Assembly: GCA_049604415.1 (NCBI GenBank)
Contig: JBMYTN010000013.1
Span: 28,569-92,568 of the forward strand
DNA length: 64,000 bases
DNA from: JBMYTN01 sp049604415
Lineage (GTDB): Bacteria; Pseudomonadota; Alphaproteobacteria; Rhodospirillales; Rhodospirillaceae
Reading direction: 5' to 3'
Shown here: in pieces, positions 1 to 8,469 of the stretch
How positions within the stretch are numbered: position 1 is the first letter of the stretch
Layout of the letters: the number at the start of each line of letters is the position of its first letter
Notes under the pieces: generated by a model
Databases searched by the model: none
What the model was told of the DNA's origin: nothing
What the model saw: the letters and a program-made list of their open reading frames with translations, nothing else
Program-made: the position numbers and the translations under genes

Positions 1-2
1 AA

Positions 3-32
3 AAGGAATGGCATAACCGGCATTCCCTCTAA
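3..32 (+). CDS. possible C-terminal tail of an upstream gene (partial)
   Basis: The frame that enters the window at base 3 ends with residues KEWHNRHSL and a TAA at 30-32. A short basic EW.-R/H tail of this kind is what I would expect at the end of a YnjB-type solute-binding protein, which normally precedes a ynjC-like permease gene. A purine-rich AAGGAGG follows at 31-37. Only nine residues are visible and the other two frames also end nearby, so the identity is an inference from gene order. Confidence 0.3.
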   Translation, partial: KEWHNRHSL

Positions 33-74
33 GGAGGCCAAGCGGGACTTCAGAAAAGTCTCAGAGCAAGTCCC

Positions 75-1760
75 ATGGTCCGGTTGTTTCCTCCGTTAAC
101 TCTCGCGCTTTTGATCCTGCCTGTGCTGGCCGGGATCGTCGGCACCTTGTTGCCCGCCCTAGGGATTGCCCCGGGCATCGGAGTCCCGGTCGGCCTCAGC
201 CTGGATCCGGTCCGGGAGCTATTGGCTTTTCCCGGGATCTGGCGCTCCGCCGCGCTCAGCCTGTGGATCGGGCTGGCCGCCGGGCTGCTCTCCTTCCTGG
301 TGGTCATTGGCGCGGTGATCGCCGCCTTGGGCACGCCGTGGTTTGAGCGCCTGTCCCGGGCCTGCCTGCCGGTCCTGGCCTTACCCCATGTCGCCGCCGC
401 CTTGGGGCTGGCCTTTTTGCTCGCACCGTCGGGTTGGATTGTCCGCGCCCTCTCGCCGGGCTTAACCGGCTGGACCCTGCCCCCGGATTGGGCCACGGTC
501 CAGGATCCCTATGGCCTCGCCGCCATCCTCTGTCTGACCCTGAAAGAAAGCGCCTATTTGCTGTTGATGGTCGGCGCCGCCTTGGGCCAGATCCCGGCCC
601 AGCGCAGCTTGAACATTTCCCGCAGCTTGGGCCATGACCCGGCCCGGGCGGTGCTGTTGGGGGTGCTGCCGCAGCTCTACCCCCTGATCCGCCTGCCGGT
701 TTACGCCATCCTGGCCTATGGCATCAGCACCCTGGAAATCGCCCTGATCCTGGGCCCGACCACGCCGCCCACCCTCGCCGTGCTGGTGCTGCAAGGCTTT
801 TCCGACCCCGATCTCAGCGCCCATCTGCCCGCTGCGGCCGGAGCGATCCTGCAATTGATCCTGGTGGTGATCGGCCTGGGGCTGTGGTGGCTTGGCGAGC
901 GGGCCTGTGTCGCCCTCGCCCGGCGCTGGAGCCGCAGCGGCCCCGCCCCGGCCTCGGCCCGCCAAGGCTGGCGCTTGTCTGTGGGACGGGAGGGCTATGG
1001 CACCGGGATCGTGCTTTGTTTGGTTTTGGCCGCCGGTGTGCTGCTTGCTCTGGCGCTTTGGTCCGTGACTTGGCGCTGGCCCTGGCCCGAGCCCTGGCCA
1101 ACGGACTTTTCGCTCCGGCTTTGGCTGCAACAGGAAAGCCGCTTGCTGTGGCTGCTGCAAAACAGCCTCAGCGTCGCCTTGGCCAGCACCGCCCTGGCGC
1201 TGATCCTGGCCCTGGGCTGCCTGGAATATGAACGCCGCCTGGACCGCCATCCCAGCCGCTGGGTCGAGGGCCTGATTTATCTGCCCCTGCTGGTGCCGCA
1301 AATCGGCTTTCTGTTCGGGGTCCAGGTCTTCGTCGTCGCCGGAGGCCTCGATGGTGGTCTGCTGGCCGTGACCTTGCTGCATTTGCTGTTCGTGCTGCCC
1401 TATGTCTATCTGGCCTTGGCTGGCCCCTATCGGCGGCTGGATCCGCGTTATGCTCGGACCGCCCAATGCTTGGGCGCAGGAGCCAATCGGCAGTTCTGGC
1501 GGGTGGTCCTGCCCCTGATCGCCCGCCCAATCCTGTTTGCCGCCGCCATTGGCATTGCGGTCAGCACGGCGCAATATTTGCCGACCCTGTTCGCGGGCGG
1601 CGGGCGGGTGCCGACCCTGACCACCGAGGCCGTCTCCCTGGCCGCTGGGGCCGACCGGCGACTGATCGGGCTCCATGGCTTCCTGCAAAGCTTGCTGCCC
1701 CTGATCGCCCTCAGCCTCGCCCTGCTCTGGCCCCTGCGCGGCGAAAGGAGGCCGCAATGA
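75..1760 (+). CDS. ABC transporter permease, YnjC-like (two fused permease halves)
   Basis: A 561-residue, very hydrophobic inner-membrane protein with about a dozen predicted membrane segments. It is arranged as two repeated permease halves, each with the cytoplasmic loop that contacts the ATPase (around residues 180-200 and 460-480, the latter with AQCLGAGANRQFWRVVLP). Two-halves-in-one permeases of this length are typical of the YnjC/thiamine-permease-like family. The stop overlaps the next start as ATGA, so permease and ATPase are translationally coupled. The start is the first ATG after an in-frame stop at 30-32; no good ribosome site sits right before it. The substrate is unknown; the E. 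coli ynjBCD system is itself uncharacterised, and thiamine or another small solute is only a guess. Confidence 0.8.
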   Translation: MVRLFPPLTLALLILPVLAGIVGTLLPALGIAPGIGVPVGLSLDPVRELLAFPGIWRSAALSLWIGLAAGLLSFLVVIGAVIAALGTPWFERLSRACLPVLALPHVAAALGLAFLLAPSGWIVRALSPGLTGWTLPPDWATVQDPYGLAAILCLTLKESAYLLLMVGAALGQIPAQRSLNISRSLGHDPARAVLLGVLPQLYPLIRLPVYAILAYGISTLEIALILGPTTPPTLAVLVLQGFSDPDLSAHLPAAAGAILQLILVVIGLGLWWLGERACVALARRWSRSGPAPASARQGWRLSVGREGYGTGIVLCLVLAAGVLLALALWSVTWRWPWPEPWPTDFSLRLWLQQESRLLWLLQNSLSVALASTALALILALGCLEYERRLDRHPSRWVEGLIYLPLLVPQIGFLFGVQVFVVAGGLDGGLLAVTLLHLLFVLPYVYLALAGPYRRLDPRYARTAQCLGAGANRQFWRVVLPLIARPILFAAAIGIAVSTAQYLPTLFAGGGRVPTLTTEAVSLAAGADRRLIGLHGFLQSLLPLIALSLALLWPLRGERRPQ

Positions 1761-2410
1761 CCTTAAGACTAGAGGCCGTGACCCTGTCCGCCCCCGGTGC
1801 GCCCCGGGAGACGCCGCTCTTTGCACCCCTCAGCTTGAGCATCGCCCCAGGTGAAGTGGTGACGGTGATGGGGCCATCGGGCTGCGGGAAGTCCTCCTTG
1901 CTCGATTTCCTCTGTGGCACCTTGCCGGGCCGCTTCACCCCCCAAGGCGCTGCCTTTCTGGACGACCAGCCCTTGGCGGGCCTGCCGCCGGAGCGCCGAC
2001 GACTCGGCATTCTGTTCCAGGACGATCTGCTGTTCCCGCATCTGAGCGTCGGGGATAATCTGGCCTTTGGCCTGCCGCGCGACGCAGCCGGATCCCGCAG
2101 CCGGGCCGACCGCCGCGCCCTTATTGAGAATGCGCTGGCCCAAGCCGGGCTGGAGGGTCTGGCCGAGCGCCACCCGGCCACCCTATCCGGCGGCCAGCGC
2201 GCCCGGGCCTCGGTGCTCCGCGTGCTTCTGTCCAAGCCCCGCGCCTTGCTGCTTGATGAGCCGTTTTCCAAGCTGGATGCGGATCTGCGAATGCGGTTTC
2301 GCGATTTCGTCTTTGACCATGCCGCCGAGGCCGGGCTGCCTTGCTTGTTGGTGACCCACGACCCGGAAGACGCTCGGGGGCGGATCATCAGTTTGGAACA
2401 GCATGGTTGA
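1757..2410 (+). CDS. ABC transporter ATP-binding protein, YnjD-like
   Basis: A 217-residue ATPase subunit. Visible motifs are Walker A (GPSGCGKSS, about residue 36), the Q-loop (LFQDDLLFPHL), the signature LSGGQRAR, Walker B (ALLLDEPFSKLD) and the H-loop (LLVTHDPEDA). The start ATG overlaps the permease stop by four bases and is preceded by AAAGGAGG. It is short for an ABC ATPase and ends soon after the H-loop, as YnjD proteins do. It should power the permease encoded just upstream at the cytoplasmic face of the inner membrane. No further transporter gene follows; the next gene has its own riboswitch leader. Confidence 0.88.
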   Translation: MTLRLEAVTLSAPGAPRETPLFAPLSLSIAPGEVVTVMGPSGCGKSSLLDFLCGTLPGRFTPQGAAFLDDQPLAGLPPERRRLGILFQDDLLFPHLSVGDNLAFGLPRDAAGSRSRADRRALIENALAQAGLEGLAERHPATLSGGQRARASVLRVLLSKPRALLLDEPFSKLDADLRMRFRDFVFDHAAEAGLPCLLVTHDPEDARGRIISLEQHG

Positions 2411-2442
2411 CGCCAAAAGCGCCGCTGGGTAGGGTCTGGGGA

Positions 2443-2500
2443 TCGTGGTGATTTGCCGACCGGCTTGCGGCCACGTTAAACAATTCGCTAAAGAGGTCGC
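2443..2500 (+). promoter_or_regulatory. SAM-II riboswitch (metA motif) upstream of metZ
   Basis: The leader contains the conserved SAM-II blocks in order: CGTGGTGATTTG, then CCGGCTTGCGGCCACG, then TTAAACAA, then CGCTAAAGAGG. The CGTGG at 2444-2448 pairs with CCACG at 2471-2475 to form P1, and the GCTAAA block supplies the pseudoknot strand. SAM-II aptamers are known almost only from alphaproteobacteria, before methionine and SAM genes. The following metZ gene fits exactly. Binding of S-adenosylmethionine should lower metZ expression. Confidence 0.9.
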
Positions 2501-2508
2501 TCCGATAG

Positions 2509-2540
2509 GGATCCGGCCTCCGCAGCACGGGTCCTTTTTT
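2509..2540 (+). terminator. intrinsic terminator forming the riboswitch expression platform
   Basis: GGATCCG (2509-2515) pairs with CGGGTCC (2528-2534) with one G-T pair, and is followed at once by six T residues (2535-2540). It lies nine bases after the SAM-II aptamer and about 60 bases before the metZ start. This is the layout expected for ligand-induced premature termination. It could also serve as the end of the transporter operon. Confidence 0.75.
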
Positions 2541-2598
2541 GTTTGGCGCAGCGCCTTAAGATGAGCGCGCGCCAACCCAGCTTCGGAGCTTTGCGTTG

Positions 2599-3828
2599 AT
2601 GAAAGACCTTCCGACCGATTTGTCCGCCGACCTCGCCTTTGATGGTCCCGATGGCTTCAGCGCCCAGACCCATATGGTGCGCGGCGGCCTGGCCCGATCC
2701 GGCCATAGCGAAACCAGCGAGGCGCTATATCTGAACTCCGGCTATGTCTACGGTGCTGCGGAGGAGGCCGAGGCCGCCTTTGACGGCAGTCTGGACCGTT
2801 ATGTCTATTCCCGTTTCGCCAACCCCACCGTCAGCGTGTTTGAAACCCGCCTGGCCCTGGCCGAGGGCGCAACCCATTGCCGGGCCACCGCCAGCGGAAT
2901 GGCGGCGGTCAATGCGGCATTGATGTCCCTGGTCAAAACCGGCGACCGGGTGGTGGCCGCCAAGGAGCTGTTCGGCTCCTGCTCCTGGATTGTCTCCGAA
3001 TTGCTGCCGAAATTCGGCGTTCAAACCGAATTTGTTGCCGCCGAAGACGACGCGGCCTGGGAGGAAGCCCTGTCTCGCCCGGCCAAGGCGGTGTTCCTGG
3101 AAAGCCCCTCCAACCCCAATCTGCGGGTCATTGACCTGCGCAAGGTTGCTGCGCTGAGCCACCAGGCCGGAGCCAAGCTGGTGGTCGACAATGCCTTTGC
3201 CACCCCCTATTTGCAGCGGCCTTTGGCGCTGGGGGCGGACATTGTCATCCACTCCGCAACCAAATTCATCGATGGCCAGGGCCGCACCATGGGTGGGGCG
3301 GTGCTGACCAATGATCCGGAGTATGTGGAGAACGATCTGGGGCCGTTTTTGCGCCATACCGGCCCCTGTATTGCGCCCTTCAATGCCTGGACCATGCTGA
3401 AAGGCCTGGAAACCCTGGGCCTGCGCATGGACCGCCATTGTGCCAATGCCCTGGCCGTGGCCAAGCTGCTGGAAGCCCATCCGGCAGTGGCCCAGGTGTT
3501 TTATCCGGGTCTGGAAAGCCATCCCCGCCATGCAGTCGCCATGGGGCAAATGTCCCAGGGTGGTGCGGTGCTGGCGCTGGATCTGGCAGGCGGCAAGGAG
3601 GCGGCCTTTGGGTTCCTCAACGGCCTGACCCTGATCGACATTTCCAACAATCTGGGCGATGCCAAGACTTTGGCCTGTCATCCGGCCACCACCACACATC
3701 AGCGGCTGAGCCCAGAAGAAAAGGCCGAACAAGGCATCACGCCGGGCCTGATCCGGATCTCCGTGGGTCTGGAAGCCGAGGCCGATCTGTTGGCCGACCT
3801 GTCCCGGGCCTTGGACAGCTTGGTCTAA
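2599..3828 (+). CDS. metZ: O-succinylhomoserine sulfhydrylase
   Basis: A 409-residue Cys/Met-metabolism PLP enzyme. It makes homocysteine from O-succinylhomoserine and sulfide in the cytoplasm, the direct-sulfhydrylation route to methionine. The PLP-lysine motif HSATKFIDGQGR and the YSRFANPT substrate-binding motif near the N terminus are clear, and the DGQGR continuation is typical of MetZ. The ATG at 2599 follows a GGAG at 2585-2588; a TTG directly before it (2596) would add one residue. Expression is probably under the SAM-II riboswitch. A cystathionine gamma-synthase or gamma-lyase is the alternative within the family, but the riboswitch and motif favour MetZ. Confidence 0.9.
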   Translation: MKDLPTDLSADLAFDGPDGFSAQTHMVRGGLARSGHSETSEALYLNSGYVYGAAEEAEAAFDGSLDRYVYSRFANPTVSVFETRLALAEGATHCRATASGMAAVNAALMSLVKTGDRVVAAKELFGSCSWIVSELLPKFGVQTEFVAAEDDAAWEEALSRPAKAVFLESPSNPNLRVIDLRKVAALSHQAGAKLVVDNAFATPYLQRPLALGADIVIHSATKFIDGQGRTMGGAVLTNDPEYVENDLGPFLRHTGPCIAPFNAWTMLKGLETLGLRMDRHCANALAVAKLLEAHPAVAQVFYPGLESHPRHAVAMGQMSQGGAVLALDLAGGKEAAFGFLNGLTLIDISNNLGDAKTLACHPATTTHQRLSPEEKAEQGITPGLIRISVGLEAEADLLADLSRALDSLV

Positions 3829-3857
3829 AAAACTTTTGCCAAGACCAATCGGATTGA

Positions 3858-3888
3858 AAGTTGAGATGGTTTCACCCCATCTCAACTT
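3858..3888. terminator. perfect 12-bp inverted repeat after metZ
   Basis: AAGTTGAGATGG (3858-3869) and CCATCTCAACTT (3877-3888) form a perfect 12-bp stem with a 7-base loop, about 30 bases after the metZ stop. There is no T-run, so it is either a weak terminator or an mRNA-stabilising 3' hairpin. Confidence 0.55.
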
Positions 3889-3944
3889 CATGTACAACTG
3901 CCGACCAATCCCGTCCCAAACCGTAAAGGCTATTGGTTCCCGCC

Positions 3945-4337
3945 ATGTATGAAGCCGTGACCCGAGGCGTGCGCATCACTGTGATTCCGGTGTTTCTGGA
4001 GGATCAATCCTCACCGGAAAACGCTCACTATGTCTGGGCCTATCAGGTCACGATCCAGAATACGGGCACGGAAACGGTGCAATTGCTGTCCCGGCATTGG
4101 ATCATCACCGATGCGGCAGGCAAGGTGCAGGACGTCAAAGGCGCTGGGGTGGTCGGCGAACAACCGGTCCTGGCCCCGGGTCAGAGCTTCGAATATACCA
4201 GCGGCGCGCCATTGGCGACCCCGACGGGCTTTATGGGTGGCAGCTACACCATGCGCACCGCAGGCGGTGAAGCCTTCGAAGCTGCAATCCCGACCTTTAG
4301 CCTGGATAGCCCGCATTTGGATATCCAGCTGCATTAG
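3945..4337 (+). CDS. apaG: ApaG domain protein (Co2+/Mg2+ efflux protein ApaG)
   Basis: A 130-residue all-beta protein with the family features: YEAVTRGVRITV at the N terminus, YVWAYQVTIQN, the LLSRHWIITDAAG motif, VVGEQPVLAPGQSFEYTSG and the GSYTM strand near the C terminus. ApaG has a fibronectin-III-like fold and is linked to cobalt resistance and dinucleoside polyphosphate metabolism; its exact activity is unsettled. The length matches the family (about 125-130 residues). ATG 3945 was chosen over a TTG twelve bases upstream because family members begin with MYEA or similar. It appears to be a single-gene unit between two hairpins. Confidence 0.9.
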   Translation: MYEAVTRGVRITVIPVFLEDQSSPENAHYVWAYQVTIQNTGTETVQLLSRHWIITDAAGKVQDVKGAGVVGEQPVLAPGQSFEYTSGAPLATPTGFMGGSYTMRTAGGEAFEAAIPTFSLDSPHLDIQLH

Positions 4338-4610
4338 AATCCCAACATATTGATTTTCATCCGGGTTTTTCACCGGATGACTCCGCCTTGCATCCTCATC
4401 GGGCGGCATGGGATCGAAAATTCAAAACCCTCGATCACCTAAAAGTTACACAAGGGCAATCCGGTTTCTCGCTTGCGTCGTAGTATCACCATGTCCACCT
4501 ATGAACGGTGCGACGCGGCGCAGAGCCTTCTGCGGGTCCATAGTCTTGGTTGGATTTTGCCGCGCACCTGTTCTGTCCGTCCTTGTTTGTCCTTGAAGGG
4601 AATCGCTCCC

Positions 4611-5309
4611 ATGCGCACTCAAACCCCCATCGACCGCTCCCCGGCTGCCCGTGACTATCGGGAGGCTTCGGGCGGTGGTTCTGCGGATGCCGTCTCCCCT
4701 GCCGACAAGCCGACCGAAGCCATCGGTCCCGGTGGGGTCGAAGGCCGCCCGAGCCGGGAAGAGGCCGAAAAAGCTGTCCGCACCCTGTTGCGCTGGACCG
4801 GTGACAATCCGGACCGCGAGGGCCTGATCGATACCCCGAAGCGGGTGGTGAAGGCCTGGGAAGAGTTTTTTGAAGGCTATAATACCGATCCGGAAGAAAG
4901 CCTGCGTGCGACCTTTGAAGAGGTCGATGGCTATGACGAAATGGTCGTGCTGCGTGACATCCGGATCGAAAGCCATTGCGAGCACCATGTGGTGCCGGTG
5001 ATCGGCAAGGCCCATATCGGCTATCTGCCCAACAAGCGGGTGGTCGGGATCTCCAAGCTGGCCCGGGTGTTGGAAATGTATGCCAAACGCCTGCAGATCC
5101 AGGAAACCCTGACCGCCCAGGTGGCCAACACCATCCAGCGGGTGTTGGAGCCCAAGGGCGTGGCTGTGGTGATCGAAGCCGCACACCAATGCATGACCAC
5201 GCGGGGCATCAAAAAGCCCGGCGTGACCATGGTGACCAGCCGGATGCTGGGCGAGTTCCGCACCAACAGCGACACCCGCAAAGAATTCCTGAACTTTATC
5301 GGCAAGTAG
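4611..5309 (+). CDS. folE: GTP cyclohydrolase I
   Basis: A 232-residue type I GTP cyclohydrolase, the first enzyme of folate/pterin synthesis (GTP to 7,8-dihydroneopterin triphosphate). Zinc and catalytic residues are present in SHCEHH and HQCMTTRG, and the NDGREGL-like segment appears as NPDREGLIDTPKRV. The catalytic core is preceded by about 45 residues of low-complexity, polar sequence. ATG 4611 has GAAGGG ten bases upstream; the frame stays open to 4473, but the extra residues resemble nothing in the family. A terminator follows at 5365. The 270 bases upstream contain no other gene. Confidence 0.93.
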   Translation: MRTQTPIDRSPAARDYREASGGGSADAVSPADKPTEAIGPGGVEGRPSREEAEKAVRTLLRWTGDNPDREGLIDTPKRVVKAWEEFFEGYNTDPEESLRATFEEVDGYDEMVVLRDIRIESHCEHHVVPVIGKAHIGYLPNKRVVGISKLARVLEMYAKRLQIQETLTAQVANTIQRVLEPKGVAVVIEAAHQCMTTRGIKKPGVTMVTSRMLGEFRTNSDTRKEFLNFIGK

Positions 5310-5364
5310 CCGCTGCCCGAAATCGGGTCCGTTACAGCTCTGCACTACCCTTCTGAAGGGTCCC

Positions 5365-5392
5365 AATGGGGGGATTGTGAAATCTCCCCATT
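5365..5392 (+). terminator. stem-loop terminator after folE
   Basis: AATGGGGGGATT (5365-5376) pairs with AATCTCCCCATT (5381-5392), a 12-bp stem with one G-T pair and a GTGA loop, followed by CTTTCT. It lies 55 bases after the folE stop. The weak T-run lowers confidence. Confidence 0.6.
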
Positions 5393-5524
5393 CTTTCTGC
5401 GCCCTCTTCCCCCGCAGCGGCAAAACCGCTACAACCGTATTGGGGGAATTCCTTCGCAGCTGCACAACCTTGTGCTCGCCGACCGAGGATCCCTTGCTTC
5501 CTTCGCCAGGGATCCAGAGCGGCC

Positions 5525-6973
5525 ATGATCGACCTTAGACCCGTCGCCATGATTATCGGCGTGCTGCTGTGCATTCTGGCCGCTGGCATGACCCTGCCTG
5601 CGGCCGTCGATGCCGCTGTGGGCAATCGGGATTGGACCGTCTTCGCCATTTCCAGCCTGATGACCGTTTTCATCGGCCTGGCCCTGGTGCTGACCTGCCG
5701 GGCGGACGACTTCCGCATCAATTTGCGGCAGGCCTTTATCATGACCAATCTGATCTGGGTCACGCTGCCGGCCTTTGCCGCCCTGCCCTTCATGTTCTCA
5801 GAGCTCGGCCTGTCCTATACGGATGCGTATTTTGAGGCCATGAGCGGCATCACCACCACCGGCTCCACGGTGATTGTCGGTTTGGATTATGCGCCGCCGG
5901 GGATCTTGCTCTGGCGCGGCATCCTGCAATGGATGGGCGGCATCGGCATCATCATCATGGCCCTGACCATCCTGCCGATGCTGCGGGTGGGCGGCATGCA
6001 GCTGTTCAAGGTCGAGGCCTTTGAAGCCCAGGAAAAAGTCCTGCCCCGGGCGACCCAGCTGGCCTCGGCCCTAACGATGATTTATGTGCTGCTGACCTCG
6101 GTTTGGGCGATCATGCTGTATATGGCGGGCATGGAGAGCCTGGATGCGGTGGTCCATGCCATGACCACCATTGCCACCGGCGGCTATTCCACGGTGGATG
6201 GCTCGGTCGGCCATTTTGACAGCGCCCTGATCGATGCCATCATCACCGTGGGCATGGTGATGGGGGCCATCCCCTTCTTGCTCTATTTCCAAATGATGCG
6301 GGGCAAGCCGTTGTCCTTGTTCGCCGATAGCCAGGTGCAATGGTTTCTAGCCAGTGCCGGGGCCGGGGTGATCGCCGTCAGCTTCTGGCTGTGGTGGGAT
6401 CAGGGCTTTGATCCGCTCAATGCCCTACGCTATGGCAGTTTCAACACCGTCTCGGTGATGACCGGAACCGGTTATGCCACGGCGGACTATTGGCAATGGT
6501 CCGGCGTGGCGGTGACGATTTTGTTCTATTTGATGTTTGTCGGCGGCTGTGCCGGGTCGACCTCCTGCGGCATTAAGATCTTCCGCTTGCAGGTCTTGGC
6601 GGCAACGGCCCGGATCCAGATTTTGCGGCTGTTGCAGCCCCATGGCGTTTTCATCGCCTATTATAACAAGCGCCCGATTGATGAGTCCGTTTCCGCCTCG
6701 GTGATGGGCTTCTTCTTCCTCTATGGGCTCTCCGTCGGGGTGCTGGCCATTGCGCTCAGCTTTTTGGGGCTGGATTTCATCACCGCCCTGACCGGGGCCG
6801 CCACCGCGATTTCCAATGTTGGCCCGGGCCTGGGGTCAATCATCGGCCCGGCGGGCAATTTTGCCTCCATGCCCGATGCGGCGAAATGGCTGCTGTCCGG
6901 CGGCATGCTGCTGGGCCGCCTGGAGCTGTTCACCGTCCTGGTGATGCTTGTGCCGCAATTTTGGCGGGATTAA
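5525..6973 (+). CDS. trkH: TrkH family potassium uptake protein
   Basis: A 482-residue inner-membrane K+ channel-transporter subunit. The four selectivity-filter loops are recognisable: TTTGSTV (about 115), TTIATGGYST (about 215), TGTGYATADY (about 315) and AISNVGPGLGS (about 430), with GGCAGSTSCGIKIFR after the third. The length equals E. coli TrkH (483). TrkH works with the NAD-binding TrkA protein, which is not encoded in this window. The start ATG 5525 has no strong ribosome site, but an earlier start is blocked by the folE terminator region. It is monocistronic; the next genes are on the other strand. Confidence 0.93.
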   Translation: MIDLRPVAMIIGVLLCILAAGMTLPAAVDAAVGNRDWTVFAISSLMTVFIGLALVLTCRADDFRINLRQAFIMTNLIWVTLPAFAALPFMFSELGLSYTDAYFEAMSGITTTGSTVIVGLDYAPPGILLWRGILQWMGGIGIIIMALTILPMLRVGGMQLFKVEAFEAQEKVLPRATQLASALTMIYVLLTSVWAIMLYMAGMESLDAVVHAMTTIATGGYSTVDGSVGHFDSALIDAIITVGMVMGAIPFLLYFQMMRGKPLSLFADSQVQWFLASAGAGVIAVSFWLWWDQGFDPLNALRYGSFNTVSVMTGTGYATADYWQWSGVAVTILFYLMFVGGCAGSTSCGIKIFRLQVLAATARIQILRLLQPHGVFIAYYNKRPIDESVSASVMGFFFLYGLSVGVLAIALSFLGLDFITALTGAATAISNVGPGLGSIIGPAGNFASMPDAAKWLLSGGMLLGRLELFTVLVMLVPQFWRD

Positions 6974-6986
6974 GCATCTAGTTTGT

Positions 6987-7334
6987 TTACCTGTGTTTTG
7001 TCGGTGACCGACGTGCTCGGATCAAATCTTCCATGGCATGAAATCGATTGCGACCAACAATCGCGAACACCTCTACGACTTTCGCGGTACTGTCGACTCT
7101 GTATGCCACCCTCAGCCCACCGATGCTCTGAAGGCAGCGCCATTCACTGTTCCGGCCTCCAATACCCGGGCTTTGCATCGGGTGTTTGGCCAGATTGGCG
7201 ATTCTGGCACGTAAAGTGGCAAAGTATGATCGGGCATGCTCAACGCCCCATTGCCGTTTTGAATAGGCGTATTCACGATCTAAATCGGCCAGTGCTTCAG
7301 ACCGTATTCGGACCAAGTATTGAGGGTCCCCCAT
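6987..7334 (-). CDS. parE: RelE/ParE family toxin
   Basis: A 115-residue RelE/ParE-superfamily protein. The N-terminal helices (EALADLDREYAYSKRQWGVEHARSY), the central strand LRVAYRVDS and the closing strand VVEVFAIVGRN are typical. ParE-type toxins poison DNA gyrase; RelE-type toxins cut mRNA on the ribosome; the sequence alone does not settle which. The ATG overlaps the last base of the antitoxin TAA (TAATG), so toxin translation depends on antitoxin translation. It is an intact gene, unlike the second toxin in the window. Confidence 0.85.
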   Translation of the reverse strand: MGDPQYLVRIRSEALADLDREYAYSKRQWGVEHARSYFATLRARIANLAKHPMQSPGIGGRNSEWRCLQSIGGLRVAYRVDSTAKVVEVFAIVGRNRFHAMEDLIRARRSPTKHR

Positions 7335-7624
7335 TACGAGGCTTGATCCGTTTCATCCTCAGAGTCTATGCGATCCATTGTCGCCTCGGCAGAGCGCCAA
7401 AAGTCTTCTTCAGAGAGCCAGTGGCCTTCGCCGCGTGTAACAGCATCAACTCTCGGTGCCAATATTGACTGCCAAGTTAGGGCATCCAATTCGGCTTCGC
7501 GCTCTTCCACCAAGCGCAGACCCTCTCGCAAAATCTCGCTGGCATTTTGATAGCGGCCCCCTTCGACCAAATGGGAAATCAGGCTTTCTTGTTGATCGGT
7601 AAGAACGACATTTCGAGTGGGCAT
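7334..7624 (-). CDS. parD: ParD-like antitoxin
   Basis: A 96-residue antitoxin. It has a ribbon-helix-helix N-terminal segment (MPTRNVVLTDQQESLISHLV then GRYQNASEILREGLRLVEERE), the classic ParD pattern for DNA binding and autoregulation. An acidic C-terminal tail should wrap the toxin. The ATG at 7624 was chosen because it begins the RHH strand; an upstream extension to 7675 reads unlike any family member. It is the first gene of a two-gene operon with the ParE-like toxin. Confidence 0.87.
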   Translation of the reverse strand: MPTRNVVLTDQQESLISHLVEGGRYQNASEILREGLRLVEEREAELDALTWQSILAPRVDAVTRGEGHWLSEEDFWRSAEATMDRIDSEDETDQAS

Positions 7625-7744
7625 CGCCAACTCCCATAATGCTAAGATGGCATAATATGCCACGGAGGCATCCAATCAGGAACCGCATTGGGAATTGAGT
7701 GACTGCTTAGAAGCAATCGTCCGACCTAGATCATATAAAATGCC

Positions 7745-8419
7745 CTACTGGACCTGATAGGCGGCCATCCAGTTTTGCAGACCGGCGGTCAGCTCCCGGT
7801 CCAACTCCTGGCCCATGCGCTCCGAAAGCGCATACCAAGCCTGCTCTCGATCATTGATCGAAGCATTTTCCGCCAAAGTGATATGACGCCACACCTTCGA
7901 CGAGGTGTGGGCGAGCAGGATCCCAGAGGCATCCATGATCTCGATGGCCACATCCAATGCCCCGTCATAGCGCTCGGCCTGCTCGGTCTTGAAGGCCCCA
8001 ATCAGACCCTTTTCCACCGTCAGATCCTTCTCGGTCACCGCCGCATCATAGATCGTCACCCGCATCACCAGATCGCCGCTGCCATCGGCCTTCAAACGGT
8101 CCAAAGCCCAGCGCTGCGCCACCGCCGAGGGCGGAAACGGCATTTCATGTTCCACATTAGGAGCGGTGAAAGTCGGGGTGTGCAGATTGCGCACATCAAC
8201 CCGGGAGACGGCAAATTGCATCGGTTCCAAATGCCGGAAACTGATATCCGCAAACACCGGCTGCGGCGGGGTATTGGTGCAGGCCACCAGCCCCACACTG
8301 CCAAGGGCCAGCGCAATCGCCAACGCACTCCGGCGCACCGCACGGGCGGCCCCGTTGAGACCGGCGTCGGTCTGTTGCTGATCTAAACCCGGAGCATCTG
8401 TCGGCAAGCGGAAACCCAT
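7745..8419 (-). CDS. putative outer-membrane lipoprotein of unknown function
   Basis: A 224-residue protein with a lipoprotein signal peptide: RRSALAIALALGSVG followed by the lipobox LVAC, making Cys47 the lipidated residue. The mature part has alternating strands (GDLVMRVTIYDA, DGALDVAIEIMDASG) and an amphipathic C-terminal helix. I do not recognise the family with certainty. It is the last gene of the argD-argF-hslO unit. ATG 8419 has AGAGGA five bases upstream; a TTG at 8473 overlapping the hslO stop is the alternative and would lengthen the already long n-region. Confidence 0.7.
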   Translation of the reverse strand: MGFRLPTDAPGLDQQQTDAGLNGAARAVRRSALAIALALGSVGLVACTNTPPQPVFADISFRHLEPMQFAVSRVDVRNLHTPTFTAPNVEHEMPFPPSAVAQRWALDRLKADGSGDLVMRVTIYDAAVTEKDLTVEKGLIGAFKTEQAERYDGALDVAIEIMDASGILLAHTSSKVWRHITLAENASINDREQAWYALSERMGQELDRELTAGLQNWMAAYQVQ

Positions 8420-8469
8420 CCCAATCCTCTTCGGCCATAAGTCCTGAAACGCGCATGCGACCCGACGGG

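Noticed and set aside
462..1826. 454-residue open frame antisense to the YnjC-like gene
   Set aside because: Low-complexity Gln/Gly sequence with no motif, opposite an obvious permease.
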